This document shows, piece after piece, positions 54,181 to 63,905 of a DNA stretch of 64,000 nt; positions within the stretch are counted from its first letter, which is position 1, and each line of letters opens with the position of its first letter. Location: NCBI RefSeq assembly GCF_050268245.1, contig NZ_JBNNGK010000005.1, positions 246,955-310,954 of the forward strand, given 5' to 3'. The translations under genes and the position numbers were made by a program. The notes beneath the pieces are model-generated. The model was not told the origin of the DNA. It saw only the letters and a list, made by a program, of their open reading frames with translations, and did no database searches. Origin of the DNA: JBNNGK01 sp050268245 (lineage in GTDB: Bacteria; Pseudomonadota; Gammaproteobacteria; Enterobacterales; Enterobacteriaceae).

Positions 54181-55377
54181 TCATTGGGTGTGGTGAATAT
54201 CTTTACGTGATGTCACTAACGCCAGAATGGCCGCTATCACTAATAAAATGCCGCTGATGGTGAAGGTGCTTTGATAGCCGCTGTGGTCAAATGCTAATCC
54301 GCCGAGTGTGGAGCCAAGTGCAATGGACAACTGCACCACGGCAACCATCAGACCACCGCCAGCTTCCGCATCCTCCGGCAACGTTCTGGCGATCCATGTC
54401 CACCAACCGGTAGGCGCAGCAGTGGCGATTAATCCCCATAAACCAAGCAGCGGTGCAACAATCCCTATGCTGTGACCAAAAGCGATCAGGGCGACGGTAA
54501 TGATCGCCATCAGCGATGGGATAACAATAAGCGTCGAATAAAAGCCAGATTTCAAAAATATGCCAATCACCAAGGTACCAATAAAGCCAGCGACACCGAT
54601 GGTCAGTAAAATAAGCGATAGCGTGGTGATATCCACCTGCGTTACTGTTTCAAGGAACGGGCGCAGGTAGGTAAATAAAGAGAACTGCCCCATAAAGAAC
54701 AATCCGCAGGCTGCAAGCCCAACGGTCACAACCGGGTTAGCAAAAAGGCGAAAAACAGTGCCGGTACGTTTATCTTCTTTATCCGCTGGCATTGCCGGTA
54801 GGCTGAACCACTGCCAGATAAAAGCAATCACGGCGATCGGAACGATACAAAAGAATGCCCCCCGCCAACCGATGACGGATCCCAGATAACTCCCCAGTGG
54901 GGCGGCTATAACCGTTGCCAGCGCGTTGCCCCCGTTAAAAATAGCCAGTGCGCGGGGAACCTGATGTTGAGGAACCAGGCGAATAGCCGTGGCGGCAGAC
55001 AACGACCAGAATCCGCCAATAACAATACCGATCAGAGCACGACCAACCATGTAAATCAGATAACTTGACGCTAACGCGACAATAGCGCCGGAAATCGCCA
55101 TCAATGCAGTCATGCTCAACAGTAATAGCTTGCGGTTGAGCCCCCCGGCCAGTGTAGATATAGAGAGACTCGTCATTACCGCAAACACACCGGAAATGGC
55201 GATCCCCTGACCAACCCGTCCCTCACTGACACCTAACTCTCCCGATATAGGTGTCAGCAGACTGACAGGCATAAATTCCGAAGCAATTAGCGCAAAGATG
55301 CATAATGTCATTGCTAATACGCCGCTCCAGTACGCGCGCTCTTTGTGGGATGATGTATCGTTCGACAATATGGGCAT
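54181..55377 (-). CDS. MFS transporter (DHA1, SotB/AraJ-like)
   Basis: 398 residues, 12 helices. N-terminal ALIASEFMPVSLLTPISGELGVSEG matches the sugar-efflux and arabinose-efflux (SotB/AraJ/YdhP) group. GGFWSLSAATAIRLVP is the middle-loop region of that group. First gene of the block running to the cupin, divergent from the LysR gene across a 220-bp AT-rich intergenic region. Confidence 0.85.
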   Translation of the reverse strand: MPILSNDTSSHKERAYWSGVLAMTLCIFALIASEFMPVSLLTPISGELGVSEGRVGQGIAISGVFAVMTSLSISTLAGGLNRKLLLLSMTALMAISGAIVALASSYLIYMVGRALIGIVIGGFWSLSAATAIRLVPQHQVPRALAIFNGGNALATVIAAPLGSYLGSVIGWRGAFFCIVPIAVIAFIWQWFSLPAMPADKEDKRTGTVFRLFANPVVTVGLAACGLFFMGQFSLFTYLRPFLETVTQVDITTLSLILLTIGVAGFIGTLVIGIFLKSGFYSTLIVIPSLMAIITVALIAFGHSIGIVAPLLGLWGLIATAAPTGWWTWIARTLPEDAEAGGGLMVAVVQLSIALGSTLGGLAFDHSGYQSTFTISGILLVIAAILALVTSRKDIHHTQ

Positions 55378-55599
55378 AAATTACTGACTCCAAATAATCC
55401 CAGCCGTATTCAGGCAAGCCGGAGCCGAACGCTATTCGCGGGAATAACGTCTGGAAAGAAAAAGTTGAACAGAGCAACCGCCATATACGACGTCGCTTAA
55501 TAATCTCTTGGTTGAAATTTTACATGCAGGGTGGAACATTACTAGCTAATGAATACTTAATAGGTTTATAACTATAACTTATTAATAAACGAGGCTTAC

Positions 55600-56517
55600 A
55601 TGATGAAACGCAACCTCAACGACCTTCTATATTTTGTCACGGTCGCGCGGGAAAGCAGCTTTACCCGTGCCGCAGCACAACTAGGTGTAACGCAACCGGC
55701 ACTCAGCCAGGCAATTTCTGCACTTGAGGAGCGGATGCAAATCCGGCTGCTGACGCGAACCACCCGTAGCGTATCGCCGACTTCCGCCGGAGAACGATTG
55801 CTACGGGCTATAGGTCATCGTATTGATGAGATTGAAGCCGAACTGGATATGCTGACTGAGCTGCGTGATAAACCAGCCGGTACTGTACATATCACCTGCG
55901 GCCCAAATGTTTTACACAGTACGCTGCTGCCAAAGTTGACCCCTTTGTTGCAGGAATTTCCGGATATTAATATCGAGTTCGACGCCAACCATGGTTTTCG
56001 CGATATTGTGGCAGACCGTTTTGATGCTGGCGTTCGACTGGGTGACACCATTGATAAAGATATGATAGCGATACCGATTGGTCCCCAATTACGCATGGCC
56101 GCCGTGGCATCCCCAGACTATTTTTCACGCTATACTATTCCCAGCACTCCCCATGAGTTGACGCAACACCGGTGTATAAATCAACGCATGGTGAGATCTG
56201 GCGGGCTGTATGTCTGGGATTTTGATCAGGACGGCGGCGATCTTAATGTTCGCGTCAGTGGGCAACTGATTTTCAATACATCTGAACATATTGTTGCTGC
56301 GGCGCTTGCTGGTCTTGGCATTGCTTTTTTGCCAGAAGAAGAGTTCGGAACACATATTAAAGAGGGCCGTCTGATTCGCGTGTTGGAACAATGGTGTAGA
56401 CCTTTTCCCGGCTATTACCTCTATTATCCCAGTCGAAAACAACCGTCTCCGGCCTTCTCGTTAGTAGTCGAGGCGCTGCGAAGCGGGCAAAAATATAAGC
56501 CTGTTGCTGAGTCGTAG
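55600..56517 (+). CDS. LysR-family transcriptional regulator
   Basis: 305 residues. N-terminal winged HTH (DLLYFVTVARESSFTRAAAQLGVTQPALSQAISALEERM) and a C-terminal co-inducer domain. Divergent from the MFS-hydrolase-cyclophilin-cupin block and probably its regulator; the intergenic repeat TTATAACTATAACTTATTAA at 55566-55585 is a plausible binding site. The ligand is unknown. ATG-ATG at the start. Confidence 0.85.
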   Translation: MMKRNLNDLLYFVTVARESSFTRAAAQLGVTQPALSQAISALEERMQIRLLTRTTRSVSPTSAGERLLRAIGHRIDEIEAELDMLTELRDKPAGTVHITCGPNVLHSTLLPKLTPLLQEFPDINIEFDANHGFRDIVADRFDAGVRLGDTIDKDMIAIPIGPQLRMAAVASPDYFSRYTIPSTPHELTQHRCINQRMVRSGGLYVWDFDQDGGDLNVRVSGQLIFNTSEHIVAAALAGLGIAFLPEEEFGTHIKEGRLIRVLEQWCRPFPGYYLYYPSRKQPSPAFSLVVEALRSGQKYKPVAES

Positions 56518-56621
56518 AAAGTTTAACTTGCTGCTTTGTTCGCCAGTAAAACATCATGACCAGGACGAACCGTCGTTACCTCAACGTGTGACAGGATTCT
56601 CGTCAACCAAGGAAATCATAC

Positions 56622-57461
56622 ATGCAACCTCTTTCCACCCTGCAGCCACCGGCGATTGATGTCATCACCATTCAATCGCAAGTGGTCTATGGCAGCGTCG
56701 GCAACGGCATCGCCTATCGCACGTTACTGAAAAAAGGTTTGGAAGCGGTGCAAGTCCCCAGCGTATTGTTGGGTTGCCCACCCTATTACGGAGCGCCCAG
56801 TGGCGGCGTGATCCCCGAGCAATGGTTCAGCGGTTTTCTCGAGGACTTAATAACGCGTGGAGTGGCACAACAGGCCAGATCGATAATCGTTGGCTACTTG
56901 GGTAACGTGAGGCAGTGTCATATTTTGGCGTGCTGGTTGGAAAAGGTCATTGCGCTTAACCCCGCTATCATGATTGTCATCGATCCGGTCATGGGCGATT
57001 ACGGTGAAGGGGTCTACGTCGACAAAGGGTTAGTTGACTGTTATCGCTCGCCGTTTCTGCACTTGGCGAATGGTATAACGCCTAATGGTTTCGAACTTGA
57101 ACAATTATGTCAACGGCCGCTGCAGAGCCGCGAGCACACCGCTCTTGCCGCCAAGGCACTGCTTAATGAACGCACCCAATGGGTATTGGTGACCAGCGCG
57201 CCGGGTGTCGCTACCCACGATCGGGAAGTCGGCATGTTATGGGTCAACCAACGCGAAAGCCATAGCTTTACCCATCCGAAAATCGATGCCAAGGTTAAAG
57301 GCACAGGCGATATGTTTACCGCATTATTGGTGAGTCATCTGTTGGCAGATGAAGACTTTAGCGATGCCGTCTCGTTAGCCAGCGGCGAAATGTGCCGCAT
57401 CTTATCCGATGCGGCGCTTAACGGTTGGGAAGAAATCGGCAGTCTACGCGCGTTGGAATAA
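56622..57461 (+). CDS. Pyridoxal/pyridoxine kinase (PdxK type)
   Basis: 279 residues. It phosphorylates B6 vitamers in the salvage pathway to PLP. VITIQSQVVYGSVGNGIA and NGITPNGFELEQLC match PdxK more closely than PdxY (which has IQSHVVYGHAGN). DPVMGDYGEG and GTGDMFTALL are the ribokinase-fold phosphate-loop motifs with the catalytic Asp. Single gene. Some annotations would call it PdxY. Confidence 0.85.
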   Translation: MQPLSTLQPPAIDVITIQSQVVYGSVGNGIAYRTLLKKGLEAVQVPSVLLGCPPYYGAPSGGVIPEQWFSGFLEDLITRGVAQQARSIIVGYLGNVRQCHILACWLEKVIALNPAIMIVIDPVMGDYGEGVYVDKGLVDCYRSPFLHLANGITPNGFELEQLCQRPLQSREHTALAAKALLNERTQWVLVTSAPGVATHDREVGMLWVNQRESHSFTHPKIDAKVKGTGDMFTALLVSHLLADEDFSDAVSLASGEMCRILSDAALNGWEEIGSLRALE

Positions 57462-57492
57462 GTTAAGGCGCGTGTGGCGCGCCCACGGTATT

Positions 57493-58215
57493 TCAGCGTT
57501 TTTTCTTCTTATTGAAGTCCAGTTCAAGTGCAAAGACGGCACTGTGAATTTTGCGTTCGGTGGCGACGCTGATGCCGACAAAGCGGCAGGACAGGCGGGT
57601 AAATTCGCGCATGACGCCCTCTTCTTCTTCACATTCAACGCCTTCATGGGTGAGGGTAATCAGTTCCATGTTGACCTTGAAACTGCCGTAACTCCCTAAG
57701 TCCAGTATCGCTTTGCTAAACACGCAGCCTGGATGTAACCCCTCCGGGATTGCACCATCAACCCTCAGCCCGACGCCACCTGCGGAAAGATCGTGAATAC
57801 GTAGCTGAAATGGCTGTCCATTAGGATAATGGCCACTGCATAAGAATGCGCGCCATTGCGGTGGCGTAATGCGGAATTGACGACGCCGTTGGATATACAT
57901 CAACTGTTTTGGCAACCGAGCGGATATCGCCTGCACCTGTTGATGCTGTGTTACTTCTGCTTGTTCAAGCAAAAACTCTATTTTGGCGTCTTGGCTTTCA
58001 ATCACCACACGATATTCGTCGCTGGCAGATACGCTGTCACTATGACAATGAAAGACAATACTGTCGGCACCGACGCTCAATAATTGGCTTTGAAAAATCT
58101 GTTGCTGGTGCGTTGCAATACGTAGCGGTGTTCGCTGTTTGTAAATATCCCGCAGAATTGCCAGCACTTCGAAACGCTCCTGCTTGATAAACAATCCGTT
58201 ATCAATCTGCTCCAC
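57493..58215 (-). CDS. ycgR: YcgR, c-di-GMP flagellar brake protein
   Basis: 240 residues (E. coli 244). N-terminal YcgR domain, then a PilZ domain with RRRQFRITPP and DLSAGGVGLR, the two c-di-GMP-binding motifs. On binding c-di-GMP it slows flagellar rotation by acting on the motor. Lysine/arginine-rich tail (FNKKKKR). Upstream neighbour olsF is in the same direction, 100 bp away. Confidence 0.9.
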   Translation of the reverse strand: MEQIDNGLFIKQERFEVLAILRDIYKQRTPLRIATHQQQIFQSQLLSVGADSIVFHCHSDSVSASDEYRVVIESQDAKIEFLLEQAEVTQHQQVQAISARLPKQLMYIQRRRQFRITPPQWRAFLCSGHYPNGQPFQLRIHDLSAGGVGLRVDGAIPEGLHPGCVFSKAILDLGSYGSFKVNMELITLTHEGVECEEEEGVMREFTRLSCRFVGISVATERKIHSAVFALELDFNKKKKR

Positions 58216-58315
58216 TCGTCTCTCCTGACTACTTCCATTGACTTGAACAAAATTCCCTCATCGATAATTACCAAGAATAATCCTAAAGTCAAATTTCCTG
58301 TCAAAACGAAACCGT

Positions 58316-60037
58316 TTACGTCGACATGTCTTCGCTGGGCTGATGCACCGCAATATAGCGCTGATAACGTGCTGGCTTTAGCCGCTGTAGGTCTACCAGC
58401 ACTAACCCGTCAATACAATTATTGAATGCCGGGTCGGTACCAAAATCGATAAACTGCACGCCGCCCGGCTCGCACAATTCTGAGTACTGTTTGTACAGCG
58501 TTGGGATAGAACACCCCATATTATTTAACAGGCTCTTTAACCTGACTAAATCAGCCTGATAATCATTTCCTGTAAATTGCGCGAGCACTTGCGGCAAGGA
58601 GGCCGGATAGGGTTGCCGAGATTGCGCCAATGCATGGTCAGTAGAAAAATACAGCCGATAGAATGCAATCAGGAGGTCACGCGCGGCGACCGGCAGGCTG
58701 CCAGAAATGGAAACCGGGCCAAATAAATAGCGATATTGCGGATATTTTGCCAAATAAGCGCCGATCCCCAACCATAGGTAATCCAAGCCCCGCTTACCCC
58801 AATATGACGGTTGGATAAAACTACGCCCCAGTTCAATACCCTGTGCCAGAATCGGTGTCATATCATGATCATAATGAAACAGGCTGTTACTGTAGATACC
58901 TTCCAACCCTTTGCGCTCCAGCTGTTCGGCCGTCGGAATAAACCGATAAGCGCCCACAATATCCAGCTCATCTTCATCCCACAGCACCAGATGGTAATAA
59001 TCGTCGTCAAAACTGTCTAAATCCCGACGCCGACCGGAACCTTCGCCGACCGCACGGAAAGCGATCTCGCGCAGGCGCCCAAGCTCACGCAGAATGGGGG
59101 AGCGTGCCTCATCTTGCCGGCGATACAGAAAGATGATCTTCCCGTCGGGTGTGGTACCCAACCGTTCACAGGCCAATAGCGCTTTTTTGAGTTCCAGACG
59201 ATTCTCTGGCAGTGCAATGGGGGATTCACTGGCAAACAGCCCAGGCTTTCCCTGCCCCAGCCGATACACATGGCGTCGGAAACGCTCTGCCAATTCGTGA
59301 GCGCCGGTGCGGCCATCGTGCCAATGGGCAAAGGGAATACGCCCGCCAATGCGAATTTTGATACGCCCGCCCTGCTGCTGGAACATTTCACGCACCAACA
59401 ACAATGTCGATAAGGGGCGATACATCATGGAGGCAAGGTAAAAAAGATGGCTATTACGCGCAGTGATATGAATCGGCACGATAGTCGCACGCGTTTTGGC
59501 CGCCAGCCGCACGAAACCGGTGTGCCAATGACCATCACGAATACCCTGCGGGCTGACGCGAGAAACCTCTCCGGCTGGGAACACAATCAACACGCCTTGA
59601 TTCTCCAACTGTGCCTGCATGGCTTCGATCTGTCGGCGGTTGGTTTTATATTTGACGTTATCGACAGGGATAAACAGGCTACGTAACGGTTCGATATAGC
59701 TGAGTATCTGGCTGGCCACCACCTTAACATCACGGCGCACCGCCGCCACGGCACGCAGCAACACTAAACCGTCCAATGAGCCAATCGGATGATTCGCAAC
59801 CAGCACCACCGGGCCTTGGCTCGGTATGTTTTCCAACTCGCCATCCACCCGTTCACAGCTCAAATTAAAATAATCCACCACCTGTTCAATCAGATCGAAA
59901 TCTCTCAGATTCGGGTAATCGGCGGCAAATTGCTTGAATTCTTTTTCGAAAAGTAAACGTCTCAATACACTACGCTGCCAGGCGGGAGTATGGCGATGAG
60001 GAAACGCATCTTGCAGCAAGGTGTCCAAGCTAAACAT
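58316..60037 (-). CDS. olsF: OlsF-type bifunctional ornithine-lipid synthase
   Basis: 573 residues. The N-terminal half (about 1-270) is a lysophospholipid-acyltransferase-type domain with NHPIGSLDG (NHx4D) and FPAGEVSRV. The C-terminal half (about 290-560) is a GNAT-like OlsB domain with RRQDEARSPILRELGRLREIAFRAVGEG. Together they make ornithine lipids: amide bond first, then ester. The domain order and length match OlsF of Serratia proteamaculans, where one enzyme replaces OlsB and OlsA. Membrane-associated. Single gene. Confidence 0.85.
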   Translation of the reverse strand: MFSLDTLLQDAFPHRHTPAWQRSVLRRLLFEKEFKQFAADYPNLRDFDLIEQVVDYFNLSCERVDGELENIPSQGPVVLVANHPIGSLDGLVLLRAVAAVRRDVKVVASQILSYIEPLRSLFIPVDNVKYKTNRRQIEAMQAQLENQGVLIVFPAGEVSRVSPQGIRDGHWHTGFVRLAAKTRATIVPIHITARNSHLFYLASMMYRPLSTLLLVREMFQQQGGRIKIRIGGRIPFAHWHDGRTGAHELAERFRRHVYRLGQGKPGLFASESPIALPENRLELKKALLACERLGTTPDGKIIFLYRRQDEARSPILRELGRLREIAFRAVGEGSGRRRDLDSFDDDYYHLVLWDEDELDIVGAYRFIPTAEQLERKGLEGIYSNSLFHYDHDMTPILAQGIELGRSFIQPSYWGKRGLDYLWLGIGAYLAKYPQYRYLFGPVSISGSLPVAARDLLIAFYRLYFSTDHALAQSRQPYPASLPQVLAQFTGNDYQADLVRLKSLLNNMGCSIPTLYKQYSELCEPGGVQFIDFGTDPAFNNCIDGLVLVDLQRLKPARYQRYIAVHQPSEDMST

Positions 60038-60059
60038 CGTGTTATCTCCTTTGCCTCGT

Positions 60060-60517
60060 TTTAGCCAACCTAAGCCGGCAGCATGACGGCAACGTGTCAG
60101 TAAGATGACGAATAAATGATTCTACGTGTGCTCGCCACGTCATTAATCACACCGGATGAGTAATACATATCCCGTATTATCGATGAGTATAGACAACGGC
60201 CCGATTTTGATTTCGTGATGAAAACGAACGCTATCCCGAGGTGTCAGCCGAATAAAAATGCTGTATTCACCTGCGTTTGATGGCGTACTTCGCTTAATTT
60301 TTCGAACAATGAAAGGTGTAATAAAATAATTTATTGATATTGATGGTGTTATTGTTTCATTAGCCTTTGGCAGTTTATCGCGCATTACAGATTGTTTTGC
60401 TCGATTAATACACGTCATCGATGTGCCATGCTCTCTAAGAGGTAGATGTCCGAATTCAGCCATCACACCGCATCGATTCATGCAATAATCATGGCATCAA
60501 CATGAAGGAGTAATCCC
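60060..60517. other. Intergenic region between olsF and ogt
   Basis: About 460 bp. Holds only one doubtful leftward reading frame, listed separately. The ogt ribosome site GAAGGAG is at 60504-60510. No further structure recognised. Confidence 0.4.
60143..60481 (-). CDS. Doubtful small hypothetical protein
   Basis: A 112-residue reading with plausible amino-acid composition in its last 80 residues (GEYSIFIRLTPRDSV then RFHHEIKIGPLSILIDNTGY). There is no Shine-Dalgarno before ATG 60481; an internal ATG at 60388 is another possible start. No family recognised. It may be a non-coding reading in the olsF-ogt gap. Confidence 0.25.
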   Translation of the reverse strand: MNRCGVMAEFGHLPLREHGTSMTCINRAKQSVMRDKLPKANETITPSISINYFITPFIVRKIKRSTPSNAGEYSIFIRLTPRDSVRFHHEIKIGPLSILIDNTGYVLLIRCD

Positions 60518-61042
60518 ATGCAGACTTTTTTAATTGACCGTATGGCGACGCCGATTGGTGAGCTGATACTGATTGCCGATGAACAAGGCCATATGCGCGC
60601 ATTAGATTGGACAGAACACGAAGATCGGTTAATGAAGTTGTTGAACACCCACTATCGCACCGTCCGTTTTCAATTGCAGGCACAGCGTAACCCCGGCGGC
60701 CTTACCGATATAATGCAGCAGTACTTTGCAGGTGATCTCAGCGTAATTAATCATGTGCCTGTGATGACGGCTGGTACCGAGTTCCAACGTACCGTTTGGC
60801 ATCACTTGCGGCAGATCCCGTGTGGCGAAATCATCACTTACGGCGAATTGGCAAAGCGTATTGGCCGCCCAACGGCTTCGCGCGCGGTCGGTATGGCCAA
60901 CGGGAGCAATCCGATCAGCATCGTCGTACCTTGCCACCGGGTTATTGGTTCGCAGGGGGCGTTGACGGGTTACGCTGGCGGCGTCCAACGCAAACAATGG
61001 CTGTTACAGCACGAAGGGTATTTGCCAAAAACGCGGCTTTAA
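60518..61042 (+). CDS. ogt: Ogt, O6-methylguanine-DNA methyltransferase
   Basis: 174 residues (E. coli 171). Suicide repair enzyme that moves a methyl group from O6-methylguanine or O4-methylthymine to its Cys. Active-site motif VPCHRVIG, DNA-binding helix RPTASRAVGMANGSNP. GAAGGAG upstream. In the conserved ogt-fnr-uspE order. Confidence 0.93.
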   Translation: MQTFLIDRMATPIGELILIADEQGHMRALDWTEHEDRLMKLLNTHYRTVRFQLQAQRNPGGLTDIMQQYFAGDLSVINHVPVMTAGTEFQRTVWHHLRQIPCGEIITYGELAKRIGRPTASRAVGMANGSNPISIVVPCHRVIGSQGALTGYAGGVQRKQWLLQHEGYLPKTRL

Positions 61043-61047
61043 TCGCT

Positions 61048-61075
61048 GGCAGCGTAAATACGCTGCCTTCAATCG
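61048..61075 (+). terminator. Hairpin after ogt
   Basis: Stem GGCAGCGT (61048-61055) / ACGCTGCC (61060-61067) with an AAAT loop just after the ogt stop. T content downstream is modest. Confidence 0.6.
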
Positions 61076-61257
61076 TTATTGATAGATTCCCCATCCCCCG
61101 CGTCAATGCCCGCGATAAATGTCGATTTTCTTTCTGATAAATAGCGAATTTTACTATTTTCAACAAGTGAAACGGGCAATGGATTAATAGCTACAGACAC
61201 AATGCCCCTAATTCTTGCTATTGCTGTACTTATCACCTGCCTGAAAAGATGTTAAAA

Positions 61258-61271
61258 TTGACTCATATCAA
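61258..61271. promoter_or_regulatory. FNR box in the fnr promoter
   Basis: TTGACTCATATCAA matches the FNR consensus TTGAT-N4-ATCAA with one change. It lies 21 bp before the fnr ATG, as in E. coli, where FNR represses its own gene. Confidence 0.85.
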
Positions 61272-61291
61272 TTAATGCGTGAGCGTACTCT

Positions 61292-62056
61292 ATGATCCCA
61301 GAAAAACGCGTGATTCGTCGTATCCAATCTGGTGGCTGTGCGATCCACTGCCAGGACTGCAGCATCAGTCAGCTGTGCATCCCTTTCACTCTTAATGCGC
61401 ATGAGCTGGATCAGCTCGACAATATTATTGAAAGGAAAAAGCCGATTCAGAAAGGGCAAACCCTGTTCAAAGCCGGTGATGAGCTGAAGTCTCTCTACGC
61501 CATCCGCTCTGGGACCATAAAAAGCTACACGATTACTGAGCAAGGTGATGAACAAATTACCGGTTTCCATCTGGCCGGCGATTTAGTGGGCTTTGACGCT
61601 ATCGGCGGTTTAAAGCACCCGAGCTTCGCGCAGGCTTTGGAAACCTCAATGGTTTGCGAAATTCCTTTCGAAACGCTGGACGATCTGTCCGGTAAAATGC
61701 CTAACTTACGCCAGCAAATTATGCGCTTGATGAGTGGCGAAATTAAAGGCGATCAGGATATGATCCTGTTGTTGTCAAAGAAAAATGCCGAAGAGCGGTT
61801 GGCGGCTTTTGTCTATAATCTGTCGCGCCGTTTTGCAGAGCGTGGATTTTCGCCGCGTGAGTTTCGTCTGACGATGACGCGTGGCGACATCGGTAACTAT
61901 TTAGGCTTGACGGTAGAAACCATCAGCCGCTTGTTGGGTCGTTTTCAGAAGAGCGAAATCCTCAGTGTGAAAGGTAAATACATCACCATTGAGAATGCCG
62001 ATGCCCTTTCGCAATTGGCCGGTACGCCGCGTCTCAATGTTAGCGTAACCGCCTAA
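61292..62056 (+). CDS. fnr: FNR, anaerobic global regulator
   Basis: 254 residues, almost identical to E. coli FNR (250). N-terminal Cys residues in GGCAIHCQDCSISQLC plus a later Cys (TSMVCEIP) hold the oxygen-sensing [4Fe-4S] cluster. CRP-type effector domain and an HTH with LTVETISRLLGRFQ, the E-xx-SR recognition helix. It turns on anaerobic genes; relevant here because FHL works without oxygen. The fnr promoter itself has an FNR box. Confidence 0.97.
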   Translation: MIPEKRVIRRIQSGGCAIHCQDCSISQLCIPFTLNAHELDQLDNIIERKKPIQKGQTLFKAGDELKSLYAIRSGTIKSYTITEQGDEQITGFHLAGDLVGFDAIGGLKHPSFAQALETSMVCEIPFETLDDLSGKMPNLRQQIMRLMSGEIKGDQDMILLLSKKNAEERLAAFVYNLSRRFAERGFSPREFRLTMTRGDIGNYLGLTVETISRLLGRFQKSEILSVKGKYITIENADALSQLAGTPRLNVSVTA

Positions 62057-62062
62057 TCCATT

Positions 62063-62099
62063 AGTCGGGTTGATAATTAAGGCAATTATTGATCCGACT
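62063..62099 (+). terminator. Stem-loop between fnr and uspE
   Basis: Long imperfect stem, AGTCGGGTTGATAATT against AATTATTGATCCGACT, with only two G-T-type mismatches. Follows the fnr stop closely. Little T-run, so partial terminator or attenuator. Confidence 0.6.
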
Positions 62100-62182
62100 C
62101 ATTTCTGCCACTGTTCTGTTTTTCAATGTTGGATTACTCTGTAAATTGACAGCCTGTTAATTTACGGCTGTAAGGAGGCACT

Positions 62183-63145
62183 ATGGCGAAGTATCAGAAT
62201 CTTTTGGTGGCTATTGACCCCAACCAAGATGACCAACCGGCACTGCGACGGGCTGTGTATCTGGTAAAGCGGAACGGCGGGCGTATTAAAGCCTTCCTTT
62301 CTATTTATGATTTCTCGTATGAAATGACCACGTTGCTCTCCCCTGATGAACGCACCGCTATGCGGCAAGGCGTCATTAACCAGCGTGTCGCTTGGATCAA
62401 GGAACAATGCCGTTTTTATCTTGAAGATGGTGTTCCTATCGAAATTAAAGTGGTGTGGCATAGCCGGCCATTCGAAGCCATTATTCAGGAAGTGCTGAAC
62501 GAACAACATGATTTGCTGTTAAAAATGGCACATCAACACGATCGGTTAGAATCGGTGATCTTTACGCCTACCGACTGGCATCTGCTGCGAAAATGCCCGT
62601 GCCCGGTCTGGATGGTGAAAGATCAGCCTTGGCAGGACGGTAGCAAAGCGGTGGTGGCAGTTAATCTGTCGAGTGAGGAGCCATATCACGATCCTCTTAA
62701 CCTCAGATTAGTGCAAGAAACGCTCGAACTGGCGAAAAATGTCAACCAAACCGAAGTGCATTTAGTTGGTGCCTATCCCGTGACGCCAATCAATATCGCC
62801 ATCGAACTACCCGATTTTGATCCCAGCGTGTATAACGATGCGATTCGCGGCCAACATCTGATTGCCATGAAGGCGCTAAGACAAAAATTCGGCATCGATG
62901 AAGAATTCACCCATGTTGAAAAAGGCCTGCCGGAAGAAGTTATCCCAGATTTAGCCGAACACCTGCAAGCCGGTATCGTGGTGCTTGGCACCTTGGGGCG
63001 AACAGGTATTTCTGCCGCGTTTATTGGTAATACCGCTGAACATGTGATCGATCATCTTAAATGTGATTTGCTGGTCATTAAACCGGCTGACTTCAACTGC
63101 CCCATGGAGGCCGATGAAGATGACGAACATGATGATGAAGATTAA
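62183..63145 (+). CDS. uspE: UspE, tandem universal stress protein
   Basis: 320 residues (E. coli 316), two Usp domains in tandem (about 1-150 and 155-310). AKYQNLLVAIDPNQDDQPAL opens the first; the second ends VLGTLGRTGISAAFIGNTAEHVI then LLVIKP. Linked with motility, adhesion and DNA-damage resistance in E. coli. Acidic tail MEADEDDEHDDED. Behind fnr as in other enterics; AAGGAGG upstream. Confidence 0.93.
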   Translation: MAKYQNLLVAIDPNQDDQPALRRAVYLVKRNGGRIKAFLSIYDFSYEMTTLLSPDERTAMRQGVINQRVAWIKEQCRFYLEDGVPIEIKVVWHSRPFEAIIQEVLNEQHDLLLKMAHQHDRLESVIFTPTDWHLLRKCPCPVWMVKDQPWQDGSKAVVAVNLSSEEPYHDPLNLRLVQETLELAKNVNQTEVHLVGAYPVTPINIAIELPDFDPSVYNDAIRGQHLIAMKALRQKFGIDEEFTHVEKGLPEEVIPDLAEHLQAGIVVLGTLGRTGISAAFIGNTAEHVIDHLKCDLLVIKPADFNCPMEADEDDEHDDED

Positions 63146-63200
63146 CTAACACGACGCAAAGAGATAACGCTTCGCCAAAATCAGGGTTTCATAAACGCGA

Positions 63201-63236
63201 ATGCCGCTCAGTTAACGCTGAGCGGCATTTTTATGA
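63201..63236 (+). terminator. Terminator after uspE
   Basis: 11-bp stem ATGCCGCTCAG (63201-63211) / CTGAGCGGCAT (63218-63228), loop TTAACG, followed by TTTTT. Confidence 0.9.
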
Positions 63237-63392
63237 GCTGACGACTTTTCCAGCGCTTAGAATGATATTTTAAACCAGCGGCAACTTTTTTTTACCGTAT
63301 TTTTTGCCGAACAACCAACGCCCTGATTACCTTTAGACTGTTGGTTGCAAATGTGGATAGCGGTAAAAATATCGCCCGATAGTCAACTGGTT

Positions 63393-63905
63393 TTAGAAAC
63401 TAATTCTAAATCCTGCGTTTGCATAAATCGGTGTTTCTACCTTGTTACCCTTCTGATAGTTAACTTCCGTATAAATTGACGCGTTATCCGCCACATCAGC
63501 GGTAACACCGAGCCCATACTTACCGGTGCTACTAGAATAGTTACTATCGAATGAAGTTTTGTTAATTTCTATCGCGTGACGTTTGATAAACTCGCGTGAC
63601 ATTGCCGCTTTCACATAAGGCCTGACGCTACGCCCTAGCACGCTGAACTCACTTTCTAGCAATGTACCCACCTCGCCCTTAACGCTGTTTGCTGCATGGA
63701 GATTGGCTTCCATGCCGTTATCCAGTACATAGTCAGCCTTCCCTAGCCGGGAGTAAGCAACTTTACCGTAAGGTGTCAGCCTGAATGCCTCTAACGTGAT
63801 GGCATATCCGGCCTCTGTTGAAGCGGTGAGCGTATTCTGGCTATAATCGCCTTTAACGCGGTGACCATCATTCATATTTGTACGCACCTCATTACGGAGA
63901 TGGTT
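63393..63905 (-). pseudogene. Autotransporter beta-barrel C-terminus, truncated by an IS
   Basis: The last 170 residues of an autotransporter barrel (YAITLEAFRLTPYGKVAYSRL, ending NAGFRISF with the terminal Phe needed for outer-membrane insertion). On the upstream side the reading runs straight into an IS3-type element at about 63905, so the passenger and most of the barrel are missing here. A start codon is only found inside the IS. Non-functional unless part of a larger arrangement beyond the window. Confidence 0.7.
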
